A stretch of DNA of 64,000 bases from Anaerolineaceae bacterium UBA5211 (lineage in GTDB: Bacteria; Chloroflexota; Anaerolineae; Anaerolineales; Anaerolineaceae), in NCBI GenBank assembly GCA_002412595.1, contig DHVJ01000052.1, positions 1 to 64,000 of the forward strand, read 5' to 3'. The notes below the pieces were generated by a model, which saw only the letters and a program-made list of their open reading frames with translations, made no database searches and had not been told where the DNA came from. Shown one piece after another: positions 1 through 8,392 of the stretch. Made by a program: the position numbers and the translations under genes. Numbering within the stretch: the first letter of the stretch is position 1; every line of letters begins with the position of its first letter.

Positions 1-133
1 TCAATCGACAAAAGAATTCTCGATAAAATACCCCCGCCCAGCTTTGCTCCAGACGTTGGCGTTGTTTTTCAGGCAGTTCATTCACATTACTGATCAATAG
101 CGGTTGCAGATGTTTCTTGTTTGCTTTGTACAT
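1..133 (-). CDS. Transposase-like protein, N-terminal fragment cut by window edge
   Basis: An open frame starts at ATG 133-131 and runs off the left edge after 44 codons without a stop. The visible N-terminus contains LPEKQRQRLEQSWAG followed by FYREFFC. From memory this resembles the start of DDE transposases of insertion sequences in environmental genomes, but the catalytic domain lies outside the window. A weak AGAGAAG sits upstream of the ATG. The frame could instead be an unrelated hypothetical protein. The neighbouring gene-poor, repeat-bearing stretch fits an insertion-sequence flank, but I see no terminal inverted repeat. Confidence 0.4.
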   Translation of the reverse strand, partial: MYKANKKHLQPLLISNVNELPEKQRQRLEQSWAGVFYREFFCRL

Positions 134-203
134 GGCTCGCTTCTCTGTTTTTTTTCTCTTATTATATTAAATTTCCTCCCCCCTACCTTTTTTCAGTAGA
201 GCC

Positions 204-239
204 ATCCGTGTTTATCTGCGTTCATCTGTGGTTAAAAAA
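204..239. repeat. Degenerate dispersed repeat of the TCTGTGTTCATCTGTGGTT type
   Basis: The stretch reads ATCCGTG, then TTTATCTGCGTTCATC, then TGTGGTTAAAAA. It matches a short intergenic word that recurs in many environmental bacterial genomes; this is recalled, not searched. A more degenerate relative lies at 330-349 (ATCTGCGTCCATCTTTGGC). No coding signal overlaps it. Confidence 0.4.
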
Positions 240-249
240 TGTCCAGCCG

Positions 250-280
250 AGATTTTTCGTGTTGCGCACTCAGGATGACA
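250..280. repeat. Degenerate dispersed repeat of the TTCTTCGCTTCGCTCAGAATGACA type
   Basis: The stretch AGATTTTTCGTGTTGCGC followed by ACTCAGGATGACA resembles the widespread intergenic word AGATTCTTCGCTTCGC plus TCAGAATGACA. It sits 10 bases from the other repeat type, in the gene-poor strip between the transposase fragment and the first complete gene. Nothing else is evident between 134 and 441 apart from an AT-rich stretch before the histidine phosphatase gene. Confidence 0.35.
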
Positions 281-441
281 GGCGAAAAGATTATCTGTGT
301 GAATCAAAGAGTAAAGAAAGATTTTAAAAATCTGCGTCCATCTTTGGCAAAATAAATTGCTCTTACCTCAAATTTACATGCTTGCGCATATATTTTATTA
401 AAATACGTGTACAATAAAGGGCGATTTTGTACAGGATAAAA

Positions 442-1167
442 ATGCGCATCTTCTTCGTCAGACATGGACAATCGGAAAACAATGCCCTGTGGGCGCGCAC
501 ACAGTCGCGCCAGGGACGTCTGGCCGACCCGGTCATCACCGACCTGGGGCGGCGCCAGCTGAACTATACAGCCCAGTTCCTGGATTATTGCCTGACGGGC
601 GACATCAGCGCGACCAGTGACCCCTCCTGCTGCATGATGGAATCCGGCGTGGTGTATCTTTTCTGCAGCCTGATGGAGCGCTCGGTGCAATCGGCCGAAA
701 TCATCGCGGAACGCCTGAATTTACCCCTGATGGCCGATCTGGACATTCATGAGAATGGCGGCATCTACAATCACCATCCCGAAACGGAAGAACCTGTCGG
801 AGAAAGCGGAAAATCGCGTGCTTATTATGAAAAGAATTATCCCGACTTGATCCTGCCCAAAGAGATGAACGAAACAGGCTGGTGGAACCGGCCATTTGAG
901 AGGTGTGAGGATTCGACTTTACGCGCGCAGCGTATGCTGAAAACTCTGCGGGAACGGCATGGCAGCAGCGGCGATACCATCATTCTGGTCAGTCACGGTG
1001 GCTTTTACAATTATTTTCTCAGTGCGGTGCTAGGTGTTTCTCGGCCGGAACACGTTTGGTTCGAACTCTTCAACGGCGCAGTTACACTGATCCAATATGA
1101 AGATGACAGCGCCAACATCATGTACTGCAATCGCTACAATTTCATTCCCTGCGATCTGGTTTCGTAA
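442..1167 (+). CDS. Histidine phosphatase family protein
   Basis: This is a 241-residue phosphoglycerate-mutase-like phosphatase. The catalytic RHG motif is at residues 7-9 (FVRHGQSEN), and the second conserved histidine lies in ILVSHGG near the C-terminus. An ATG at 442 is preferred over the upstream TTG at 427 because AGG sits six bases before it and the RHG box then lies at the usual distance from the N-terminus. An insert near residues 50-75 (about DPSCCMMESGVVYLFCS) contains three cysteines and precedes the helix with the phosphate-binding Arg. The substrate cannot be told; relatives act on sugar phosphates, nucleotides or cofactor precursors. It faces the convergent dus gene, with 16 bases between stops. 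Confidence 0.8.
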   Translation: MRIFFVRHGQSENNALWARTQSRQGRLADPVITDLGRRQLNYTAQFLDYCLTGDISATSDPSCCMMESGVVYLFCSLMERSVQSAEIIAERLNLPLMADLDIHENGGIYNHHPETEEPVGESGKSRAYYEKNYPDLILPKEMNETGWWNRPFERCEDSTLRAQRMLKTLRERHGSSGDTIILVSHGGFYNYFLSAVLGVSRPEHVWFELFNGAVTLIQYEDDSANIMYCNRYNFIPCDLVS

Positions 1168-1183
1168 CCCTAAAAATTATTAT

Positions 1184-2134
1184 CTACTTAAGTGCTTCGC
1201 GCAGTGCTTCCAGCGGTTGCAGGCTGTTGAGGATGGGCTTGTAATTCAAGCCTTCAAATTGCGGACAATCCAGGTAGGCTTTCAAATGTTTGCGGAAGGT
1301 GAATGAAGCTTTTTCCGTGCCGTAAAAAGCAGCCATATCTTGCCAGTGACGGCTGACCACAGCCAGAATTTCTTCACGCGGCAAGTCGGATTTTTCCTGG
1401 CGGGAGAATAGCCAGGGGTTGCCCAAAGCCGCGCGACCGATCATGACAGCGTCGCAGCCCGTTTCGGAAAACATCTTGTCAATTTCTACTACCGAAGTTA
1501 CGTCCCCGTTGCCAATTATTGGAATACCGGCGCGGGCCTTGATTTCGCGGATGGTGCACCAATTGCTGGGGCTGGTCCAATTCTGACTACGGGTACGCCC
1601 GTGCACGGCTAGAGCAGCGGCACCGTTCTCCTCCAACAATGCGGCCACTTCCAGGTAGTTGAGGGTATCTTCGTCCAAACCAATACGAATCTTGGCCGTG
1701 ATGGGCAGTTCGATCTCAGCTTTCAACAATCGGAAAATCTCCGCGATGAGCTGCGGTTCGGCTAACAGCCCCGCGCCCGCGCCGCGCCCGGCCACGCGCC
1801 GTACCGAACAGCCCAGGTTGATATCGAAGAAATCCGGCTGGTCGGCCAACAATAGCTTAGCAGCCGTGAGGAACTGCTCCGGCTGGCTGCCGTATAGCTG
1901 AAACCCCAGCGGCCTTTCCATCGGTATGTAGGTAATGCGCCGATCGAGGTTGTTGAGCCGTGCGGGCACGTCCATCACATTGATAAATTCGGTGTAGGTC
2001 ACAGCTGAACCCATTTCACGGAATAATGCACGAGTGGGCTGGTCACAAATGCCATCCATGGGTGCCAGGATCAGGTCGCCGTAAACTGGAATAGACCCAA
2101 TCTGAAAAGTGGGTTGCAAGGAAGAACCATTCAT
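1184..2134 (-). CDS. dus: tRNA-dihydrouridine synthase
   Basis: This is a 316-residue flavoenzyme of the DusB/Dus family, which reduces specific uridines in tRNA D-loops with NAD(P)H. It shows the N-terminal LAPMDGICDQPTRALFRE core, a Dus signature NLGCSVRRVAGRGAGAGLL, the KIRIGL strand, the AVHGRTR motif, and the C-terminal GNGDV and MIGRAALGNPWLF phosphate-binding strands of a TIM barrel. The signature normally reads NxGCP; here Pro is replaced by Ser. ATG 2134 is chosen because the longer frame would extend into the upstream gene; it begins 10 bases after that gene's stop. It is the last gene of the minus-strand run that starts with the molybdenum hydroxylase. Confidence 0.9.
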   Translation of the reverse strand: MNGSSLQPTFQIGSIPVYGDLILAPMDGICDQPTRALFREMGSAVTYTEFINVMDVPARLNNLDRRITYIPMERPLGFQLYGSQPEQFLTAAKLLLADQPDFFDINLGCSVRRVAGRGAGAGLLAEPQLIAEIFRLLKAEIELPITAKIRIGLDEDTLNYLEVAALLEENGAAALAVHGRTRSQNWTSPSNWCTIREIKARAGIPIIGNGDVTSVVEIDKMFSETGCDAVMIGRAALGNPWLFSRQEKSDLPREEILAVVSRHWQDMAAFYGTEKASFTFRKHLKAYLDCPQFEGLNYKPILNSLQPLEALREALK

Positions 2135-2144
2135 AATTAAGAAC

Positions 2145-3035
2145 TTACGCGCGCAACGCTTTGACCTGGTCGGCAATAGCCTTCAAATGCGCCGGGGAAG
2201 TGCCGCAGCAGCCGCCGATGATACGCGCGCCGGCCTTAACCCATTCATTCACTTGGACAGCCATAATCTCGGGCGTGACATCATAAATCGGATGACCCTC
2301 ATCGTCCAGTTTAGGCAGCCCGGCATTGGGTTTGAACCATATGGGCAGGTCTGTGGTGTTGGCCAGCTCTTTCAAAGCGCTGAGGTTGTCCTCCAGGCTC
2401 TTGCCACAATTGATACCCAATGCAGTCAATCCTAACCCGTCCATTTGTTGGGCAAATTGGGTCGGAGATACACCCATCATGGTGCGCGTTCCGCGATCAA
2501 AGGAGAAGGATACGATCAACGGCAGGTCGCTGACGGCTTGAACGCCGCACACGGCCGCACTGGCCTCAGCCAGGTCAAACTGAGTTTCAATGATCAGCAG
2601 ATCAACACCGGCCTTGCTGAGCATATCGGCCTGGTCCTGGTAGTAGCGTTGGGCATCCGTTTCTTCCAATAATCCCAGCGGTTTGATCATCTGGCCCAGC
2701 GGGCCGAGCGAACCGGCCACCACTGCGCCGCTCGCTCCAGCCGCTGTTTTAGCCAGACTAACCGCGGCCTGGTTGACAGCTTGAAAATGGGTGGCCAGAC
2801 CGTTGGCTTCTAAACGCGGCAACGAAGCGCCGAAAGTGCAGGTCAGGATGATATCCGATCCGGCTGCCAGAAAATCACGGTGCAGCCCGATAATGCCATC
2901 CGGGTTCGTCAGCACCCAATCTTCCGCGGCGGTTCCCTGCGGCAGCCCGCGCTGCATCAGGTTAGTGCCGGTGGCGCCATCCGAAATCAGATAACGCTTT
3001 TCATCCAAAAGTTTTAAAAAGGATTCTTGATCCAT
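2145..3035 (-). CDS. Homocysteine S-methyltransferase domain protein
   Basis: This 296-residue protein consists of one homocysteine-binding barrel as in BHMT, MmuM and the N-terminal module of MetH. Zinc ligands are visible as the Cys of INCGKS and the CC pair of GGCCGTSP near the C-terminus. The N-terminal ISDGATGTNLMQRGL is typical. The cobalamin and methyltetrahydrofolate domains of MetH are absent, so it either uses a small methyl donor or works with a separate corrinoid protein not seen here. ATG 3035 has GAGGA seven bases upstream. It sits 16 bases downstream of the ChrA-type gene. The exact methyl donor is unknown. Confidence 0.85.
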   Translation of the reverse strand: MDQESFLKLLDEKRYLISDGATGTNLMQRGLPQGTAAEDWVLTNPDGIIGLHRDFLAAGSDIILTCTFGASLPRLEANGLATHFQAVNQAAVSLAKTAAGASGAVVAGSLGPLGQMIKPLGLLEETDAQRYYQDQADMLSKAGVDLLIIETQFDLAEASAAVCGVQAVSDLPLIVSFSFDRGTRTMMGVSPTQFAQQMDGLGLTALGINCGKSLEDNLSALKELANTTDLPIWFKPNAGLPKLDDEGHPIYDVTPEIMAVQVNEWVKAGARIIGGCCGTSPAHLKAIADQVKALRA

Positions 3036-3051
3036 CGTAATTTCCTCAAAA

Positions 3052-4203
3052 TTAGAACAAATATAGTTTGGCCAGGCCGTAGGCAAACCCACCCAGGATG
3101 ACCCAAATGGCATCCAGCTTGTAGCGGAAAAGCAGGAACAATGAGACCGCAGCCAGCAGCGCGGTGGGAATGTCGATGATGGCGGCCTGATAGATGCCGA
3201 AAGTTGTATGCGCGATCAACGCGACCGCGCTGGCGGTTACTCCTTTGAGAAAAAACTGCACCAATGGGATGCGGCTGATCTTGGGCAGGTATTTTCCGGT
3301 GAAGATAACGATCAGAAATGAGGGGATGAACATGCCCAGGGTCGCAACCAGCGCACCCGGCATTCCAGCAATCACATAGCCGGTAAAAGTAGCGGTGGAA
3401 GAAATGGGACCGGGCGTGATCTGTCCCGCTGCCACTGCGTCCAACATTTGCTGGTAAGTGAGCCAGTGATACTGGTTGACGACCTCGCGCTGGATGAAGG
3501 AAATCAGCACATAGGTGCTGCCGAACAAAAGCGCGCCGACCTTCAGGAAGAACAGTCCCAACTGCACCAACTGGTTATTAAAGACAGTGGTCAGGGTGAA
3601 TTTCGCCTGGTACAGACTGGAAAAGCCAAGAACCAGGGGCAAAAAATTAGCGGCAGGTTTGGAATATAGCAGCATGGCCAGCAGCCCGCTGCCAAAGATG
3701 AGCGGTACTTCGCTGACGCCCAGAAAAGCCGCTATCAGGCTGATAACTCCGATTATGGCGGTCTTGTAATCTGTAAAAGCGGATTTCCCCAGGCGCAGAA
3801 AGGCAGAGGTCAGGATAGCCGCCACCACCGGGTTGATGCCCTGGAATAGGCCGGAAACTTCCGGCAGGCTGCCGAATTTGGTATAGATCACAGCCAGCAG
3901 CAGGCTGAGGGCCGCACCGGGTAAGATGAAGCTGATGCCGCCTACCAGCAGACCGGGGATGCCGGCACGCAAATAACCCAAATGGGCAGACATTTCCGTG
4001 GCGTTCGGGCCGGGCACAATGTTGGTGGCGGCCAGCATTTCCATGAAATATTCAGAAGAAACCCATTTGCGCTTGTGGACGGTTTCCTCCTCCATCATGC
4101 CGATGGTAACGGCGGGACCACCGAATCCGATGGTCCCGATTTTGAAGAATAAACTTGCTATTTCAAGCAGTGTTGAGTGCTTTTTGGGTGAATCCTGTTC
4201 CAT
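3052..4203 (-). CDS. chrA: Chromate transporter family (long, two-domain ChrA)
   Basis: This is a polytopic inner-membrane protein of 383 residues with two homologous CHR halves, each opening with a signature: FFKIGTIGFGGPAV near residue 23 and FFLKVGALLFGSTYVLI in the second half. Both halves carry the PGP-type motif (TNIVPGPNATEM and GQITPGPISSTATF). Family members export chromate or serve other anions. The length matches long-chain ChrA. ATG 4203 lies one base past the upstream stop, so translation is probably coupled to the molybdenum hydroxylase. No chrB-like regulator is nearby, so chromate resistance is not the only possible role. Confidence 0.85.
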   Translation of the reverse strand: MEQDSPKKHSTLLEIASLFFKIGTIGFGGPAVTIGMMEEETVHKRKWVSSEYFMEMLAATNIVPGPNATEMSAHLGYLRAGIPGLLVGGISFILPGAALSLLLAVIYTKFGSLPEVSGLFQGINPVVAAILTSAFLRLGKSAFTDYKTAIIGVISLIAAFLGVSEVPLIFGSGLLAMLLYSKPAANFLPLVLGFSSLYQAKFTLTTVFNNQLVQLGLFFLKVGALLFGSTYVLISFIQREVVNQYHWLTYQQMLDAVAAGQITPGPISSTATFTGYVIAGMPGALVATLGMFIPSFLIVIFTGKYLPKISRIPLVQFFLKGVTASAVALIAHTTFGIYQAAIIDIPTALLAAVSLFLLFRYKLDAIWVILGGFAYGLAKLYLF

Positions 4204-4204
4204 C

Positions 4205-7123
4205 CTATTTGAGACCGGCCTGGAATTTTTCCTTGGTAATTGGCAAATCACGGTACCACACACCGGTGGCATTGTGCAGTGCGCTCACCATGGAAGGCGC
4301 TGTGCCATCCACGGATAATTCTGCAATGGATTTAGCGCCGTAAGGACCGCTTGGCTCGTCGGTTTGCACGAAGATCACATCCATAGGCGGAACTTCGTCG
4401 GATTTGAACATTTTATAAGTGGCGAAGGAATCGTTGGTGATGTGGCCTTCTGTGTCGTAAAAGGTGTCTTCCATCAAGGTGAAGCCCAGGGCTTGTGCCA
4501 GACCGCCTTCCACCTGGCCGGCGGCCGTGAGCGGGTTGATCACGCGCCCGCAATCAACAATCATGAGCATGCGCTCGACCTCGATCTCACCGGTTTCGAT
4601 GTTTACTTTGACTTCGGAGAACTGTGCGCCGGTGGGCGGGGGGCTGACGTAACTGACGTGCGATTCGGTTGCCATGATCTGGTGTTGGTCCAGATTGTGT
4701 AAGCTGCTCAGGCCAACTTCTTCCAACGTAACCGAGTTCTCATCCGGAGCAATGACCGTGCGATTCAGGATGGTCAACTCATCGGGATTTTCCCATTTAA
4801 GCATCTTGGCCGCGTGTTCCAGAATCTGGCCGCGCACGTTCTTGGACGCTTTCATCACCGCGCCGCCGCTGATATACGTGGTGGAGCTGGCGTAGGCACC
4901 CTTGTCAAAGGGGGTGAAATCCGTATCTGAAGAATACACGATAATATCCGAGATGGGTACACCCAACTGCTCGGCGGCCATCTGGGCCAAGATGGTATCG
5001 GAGCCGGTACCCAAATCGGTGGCGCCGATCAACAGATTGAAGGAGCCATCGTCGTTCATTTTGATGGTAGCGGCGGCCATATCCAAGCCGGCGATGCCGC
5101 TGCCGTGGATCATGACAGCCATGCCGATGCCGTGCCGGATGGGTCCGCTTTGGTTTTTGTAAAGCTCGCGTTTCTTGTAGAAATCGGTGGCTTCAAGGCC
5201 CACCTTGACGCACTCATCCAGCGCAGAGGTAGCCATAGACTGGTCGTAGCCTTCGCGGCCCTCGCCCAGCTTGCGGGCCATGTGCATGTTCTCGCCCAAT
5301 TTGAGCCAATTCTTTTTCTTGAATTCAACCACGTCCAGATTAAGTTTTTCTGCAATTTCTTCCATCAGGGCTTCAATAGCGAACTGTTCCTGCATAGCGC
5401 CGTAACCGCGGTAAGCGCCGGCCGGCGGGGTGGTAGTATAAACCACATCGCAGATGAAGCGCGAGTTAGGCGCGTTGTAGAGGGTCAAACCCTTGAAACC
5501 GCCCACCATGTTGACTGTCAAGCCATGCGTGCCGTAAGCGCCGGTGTCGCCGATCAGACGCAGCTCATTGGCAACTAATTTTTCATCCTTGATGCCGAGC
5601 TTATAGTGAATGATCTGGCGGTGGCGTGAACGACCGCTGGTGAATTCCTGGCTGCGCGTGTATTCCATGCGCACCGGTTTACCGGTGGCAATGGTCAGAT
5701 GCGCGCACAGGTCTTCCAGCAATACTTCCTGTTTGCCGCCGAAACCGCCGCCGATGCGCGGCTTGACCACGCGGATGTCCTTGATGGGCATGCCGATCAA
5801 CGGCGCAATGATGCGGCGCACGTGGAAGGGCACTTGGGTGCTGGTGCGCACCACTAGTCGGCTGTCTTCGTCAAAGTACGTGATGCAGACGTGCGGTTCC
5901 ATTTGACCGTGCTGCTGTTTGGGGGTCTTGTATTCGCCCTCGAAAACATGGTCGCAGGCTGCGAATGTACCGTCCACGTCGCCCACTTCGGCTTCGATGT
6001 GATGGACGATATTATGTTCCGCGTCGAAAATGCCCTCGGTGTCGTTTTCATCATGGATGACTGGGGCGCCGTCCAGCATGGCGGCTTGCATATCCAGGAC
6101 TGGTTCCAGCACCTCATAATCCACTTGGATCAATTCCAGGGCTTGTTCGGCAATTTCCAGCGTGTCCGCGGCCACAATGGCCACGCGGTCGCCGACGTGG
6201 CGAACCTTGTTGTCCAGGGAGGCCTGGTCGTGCGGCAGCGGTTGCGGGTAGCTCTGGCCGCCGGTGGCGTATTTGATACGCGGGATATCTTTATACGTGA
6301 TCACGGCGCGCACGCCGGGCAAAGCTTTGGCCGCGCTCGTGTCAATGTCGCGGATGCGCGCATGCGCGTGCGGGCTGGTCAGCAGGGAGCCAAACAACAT
6401 GCCTTCCGGCTGGACGTCGTCGGTGAAGGCCGGTTTGCCGGTCACTAACTTGACACCATCCACTTTCTGGCTGGATTTACCCACCGAGACCATCTTGGGC
6501 ATCTTTTCGGGGGTGATCACCAGCGGCAGCAGTGGGGCTTTGTTCCCATCCCGGCGGTAATAAGCCGCGGGCAGCTTGACTTCGCTGATATCTTTGTCAT
6601 AGAAAAATTCCGAAGGTGTGTAAGGCGGTAAGCTTTCGCCGCGCATGCTGGCTGCGGCACGCATCACAGCGTCCACAATGCGCACATAGCCGGTGCAGCG
6701 GCACAATACCCCGGATAGGGCTTTGCGCACTTCCTCGGGTTTGGGATTATTGTTCTTATCCAGGAATGCTTTAGCGGTCAATAACTGGGCGGGCGTGCAG
6801 AAACCGCACTGGATGGCGCCAGTTTCCAAAAAAGCCTGTTGCAGCGGGTGCAGGTTGTGCTCGTTGCCCAATGATTCCAGTGTTTCTACTTTTTTGCCAT
6901 CCATGTTCTGCATATTTAACAGGCAGGATTTGGCCGGGACGCCGTTCACCAAAACGGTGCACATACCGCAATCGCCTTCGCGGCAGCCGTTCTTGACGCT
7001 CTTGAATCCGGCTTCACGCAGGAAGTCCAACAGGTTCTGTTTGGGCGGGACGGAATAGGGCTGGGTCTGGCCGTTAATGGTAAGGGAAATTTGAACGAGT
7101 TCAGTTTGAGGGGTTGTAACCAT
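4205..7123 (-). CDS. Molybdenum hydroxylase (xanthine dehydrogenase / aldehyde oxidoreductase family), fused Fe-S and Mo domains
   Basis: This 972-residue protein starts with a [2Fe-2S] ferredoxin fold (Cys 47, 52, 55, 67) and a second helical [2Fe-2S] domain (Cys 106, 109, 141, 143). After a linker of about 40 residues comes the molybdopterin-binding large subunit, with GGGFGGKQE, the AYRGYGAMQEQFAIE segment, and the C-terminal GAKSIAELSVDG, where the Glu is the expected catalytic base. There is no FAD domain, an arrangement like the Desulfovibrio MOP aldehyde oxidoreductase, so an external electron carrier is needed. The substrate (aldehyde, purine or other heterocycle) cannot be read from sequence. 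AAGGAG lies about 12 bases upstream of the ATG. It leads the run of chrA, hmt and dus; no cofactor-maturation genes adjoin it. Confidence 0.9.
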   Translation of the reverse strand: MVTTPQTELVQISLTINGQTQPYSVPPKQNLLDFLREAGFKSVKNGCREGDCGMCTVLVNGVPAKSCLLNMQNMDGKKVETLESLGNEHNLHPLQQAFLETGAIQCGFCTPAQLLTAKAFLDKNNNPKPEEVRKALSGVLCRCTGYVRIVDAVMRAAASMRGESLPPYTPSEFFYDKDISEVKLPAAYYRRDGNKAPLLPLVITPEKMPKMVSVGKSSQKVDGVKLVTGKPAFTDDVQPEGMLFGSLLTSPHAHARIRDIDTSAAKALPGVRAVITYKDIPRIKYATGGQSYPQPLPHDQASLDNKVRHVGDRVAIVAADTLEIAEQALELIQVDYEVLEPVLDMQAAMLDGAPVIHDENDTEGIFDAEHNIVHHIEAEVGDVDGTFAACDHVFEGEYKTPKQQHGQMEPHVCITYFDEDSRLVVRTSTQVPFHVRRIIAPLIGMPIKDIRVVKPRIGGGFGGKQEVLLEDLCAHLTIATGKPVRMEYTRSQEFTSGRSRHRQIIHYKLGIKDEKLVANELRLIGDTGAYGTHGLTVNMVGGFKGLTLYNAPNSRFICDVVYTTTPPAGAYRGYGAMQEQFAIEALMEEIAEKLNLDVVEFKKKNWLKLGENMHMARKLGEGREGYDQSMATSALDECVKVGLEATDFYKKRELYKNQSGPIRHGIGMAVMIHGSGIAGLDMAAATIKMNDDGSFNLLIGATDLGTGSDTILAQMAAEQLGVPISDIIVYSSDTDFTPFDKGAYASSTTYISGGAVMKASKNVRGQILEHAAKMLKWENPDELTILNRTVIAPDENSVTLEEVGLSSLHNLDQHQIMATESHVSYVSPPPTGAQFSEVKVNIETGEIEVERMLMIVDCGRVINPLTAAGQVEGGLAQALGFTLMEDTFYDTEGHITNDSFATYKMFKSDEVPPMDVIFVQTDEPSGPYGAKSIAELSVDGTAPSMVSALHNATGVWYRDLPITKEKFQAGLK

Positions 7124-7280
7124 CGCTTTATAACGCTCCTTGGAATAGGTTAAATAAGAACAATTGCAACTTTAACATCCTGAGTTGATTTTACTATAAT
7201 CAGATTGTCAGACAAAGGAATCTTAAGAAAGTGAGAGAAGTCCTGGAAATAGAGTTTTTTAGGTTTTGAAGCGAAATAAT

Positions 7281-7556
7281 TTACGCGCATTCTTTCGCAT
7301 TGACAAATGCACCTATTGCACCGCAAAACGCCATGATTGCGAAAATACCTGTGATGATGGCACCTTGAATAAAGCCATCTCGGATTGCCGTATATACCCG
7401 AAAGCCACAAAAAGCTCCGATTAACAATGCGATAATACCGCCAAAAATATATTTGCCGCGATCACTATTGATTCGGCTGATGATGAATGCGATCAGCAAG
7501 ACTGCTGCAGTAAAGATTATTATTGTGCCAAGTTGATTGGTTGTTCCGATTATCAT
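7281..7556 (-). CDS. Small three-span membrane protein
   Basis: This 91-residue protein is almost entirely hydrophobic. Segments near residues 10-27 (TIIIFTAAVLLIAFIISRI), 36-53 (YIFGGIIALLIGAFCGF) and 66-84 (GAIITGIFAIMAFCGAIGA) are likely membrane spans. ATG 7556 is preferred over GTG 7565 because AGGGGGTG lies about seven bases before it. I do not recognise the family. It lies between the ABC transporter and the molybdenum hydroxylase on the same strand, with gaps of about 95 and 157 bases, so it is probably transcribed on its own. A small inverted repeat, TTGATA-AACA-TATCAA, lies at 7621-7636 upstream and could be an operator. Confidence 0.65.
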   Translation of the reverse strand: MIIGTTNQLGTIIIFTAAVLLIAFIISRINSDRGKYIFGGIIALLIGAFCGFRVYTAIRDGFIQGAIITGIFAIMAFCGAIGAFVNAKECA

Positions 7557-7651
7557 AAAACTCACCCCCTAAATTATGTGGTGTTTTTCAATATATCACA
7601 GAACAACAAATCATAAAAGCTTGATAAACATATCAATAAGCGAGTTTTTAT

Positions 7652-8392
7652 TTAGGAGAGGTGACCAGTTTCGACCTCGCTATCCTCACTTTGATGAGGC
7701 TGTGTCCGACCCGTCAGTATGTGGATTAGATTTGCTTCCTGAGCAATAAAATCAGGCGAGGTTATCTCCAGTTTTCTACTTAAGTTCATTTGGATTTCAG
7801 TAAGGATGCTGGCAGGTCGTGTGGATAATACGAAAATACGGTCTGCCAAGTAAAGTGCTTCCTTGGGGTCATGTGTAACGCACACCAGAGCAAAAGGCTG
7901 TTCCTGCCAGCGCTGGATGATGCTTTCCATCAGGCGCATCTTAATGCCCAGGTCGAGCGAGTGAAAAGCCTCGTCCAGGATGAGCAGGTCGGGTTGGGTA
8001 ATGAGGGCGCGTGCCAGGTTGACGCGCTGGCGCATGCCACCGCTCAGGTCGGCGGGCGGGTAATCGGCGAAATCTTCCATTTCCACACTGCACAGCGCCG
8101 CGCGGTAATCGCCGTCCGCGTTGACGAACAGCAAGTTGTCTTTGACGCTGCGCCAGGGGATCAGGCGCGGCTCCTGGAAGACGAAGGCGGTCTTTCGAGC
8201 ATGGTTTTCCATTGTGCCGCTGCTGGGCGTTTCCAGCCCGGCCATGATCTTCAGCAGGGTGGTTTTGCCCGCGCCGGACGGCCCCAGCAAGGCTACGCGT
8301 TCGCCCGGAGCGACGCTCAAGTTGATGTCACGCAGCACCTCCAATGTATCGAAGGATTTGCATAAATTGCGTGTATTCAGGATCGTTTCCAT
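7652..8392 (-). CDS. ABC transporter ATPase, nitrate/sulfonate/taurine type
   Basis: This 246-residue ATPase has Walker A GPSGAGKTT, a Q-loop in FVFQEPRLIPW, the signature LSGGMRQR, Walker B LLILDEAFHSLD and the switch histidine in VCVTHD. The QEPRLIPW stretch is typical of SsuB/TauB/ThiZ-like importers. Its start overlaps the permease gene by 16 bases, and with the SBP it forms a three-gene import operon. The substrate is unknown; the family takes up nitrate, sulfonates, taurine, thiamine precursors or riboflavin. Confidence 0.9.
   Translation of the reverse strand: METILNTRNLCKSFDTLEVLRDINLSVAPGERVALLGPSGAGKTTLLKIMAGLETPSSGTMENHARKTAFVFQEPRLIPWRSVKDNLLFVNADGDYRAALCSVEMEDFADYPPADLSGGMRQRVNLARALITQPDLLILDEAFHSLDLGIKMRLMESIIQRWQEQPFALVCVTHDPKEALYLADRIFVLSTRPASILTEIQMNLSRKLEITSPDFIAQEANLIHILTGRTQPHQSEDSEVETGHLS

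Noticed and set aside
121..327. 68-residue plus-strand frame at the left edge
   Set aside because: It runs through repeat words and AT-rich sequence, has no ribosome site and a low-complexity product.
5105..6448. Long plus-strand frames (157 and 185 residues) opposite the molybdenum hydroxylase gene
   Set aside because: They are antisense to a clearly coding, motif-rich gene; their open state follows from its codon bias.
7150..7410. 86-residue minus-strand frame overlapping the small membrane protein
   Set aside because: It lies in another frame of the better-supported three-span protein and has no ribosome site.
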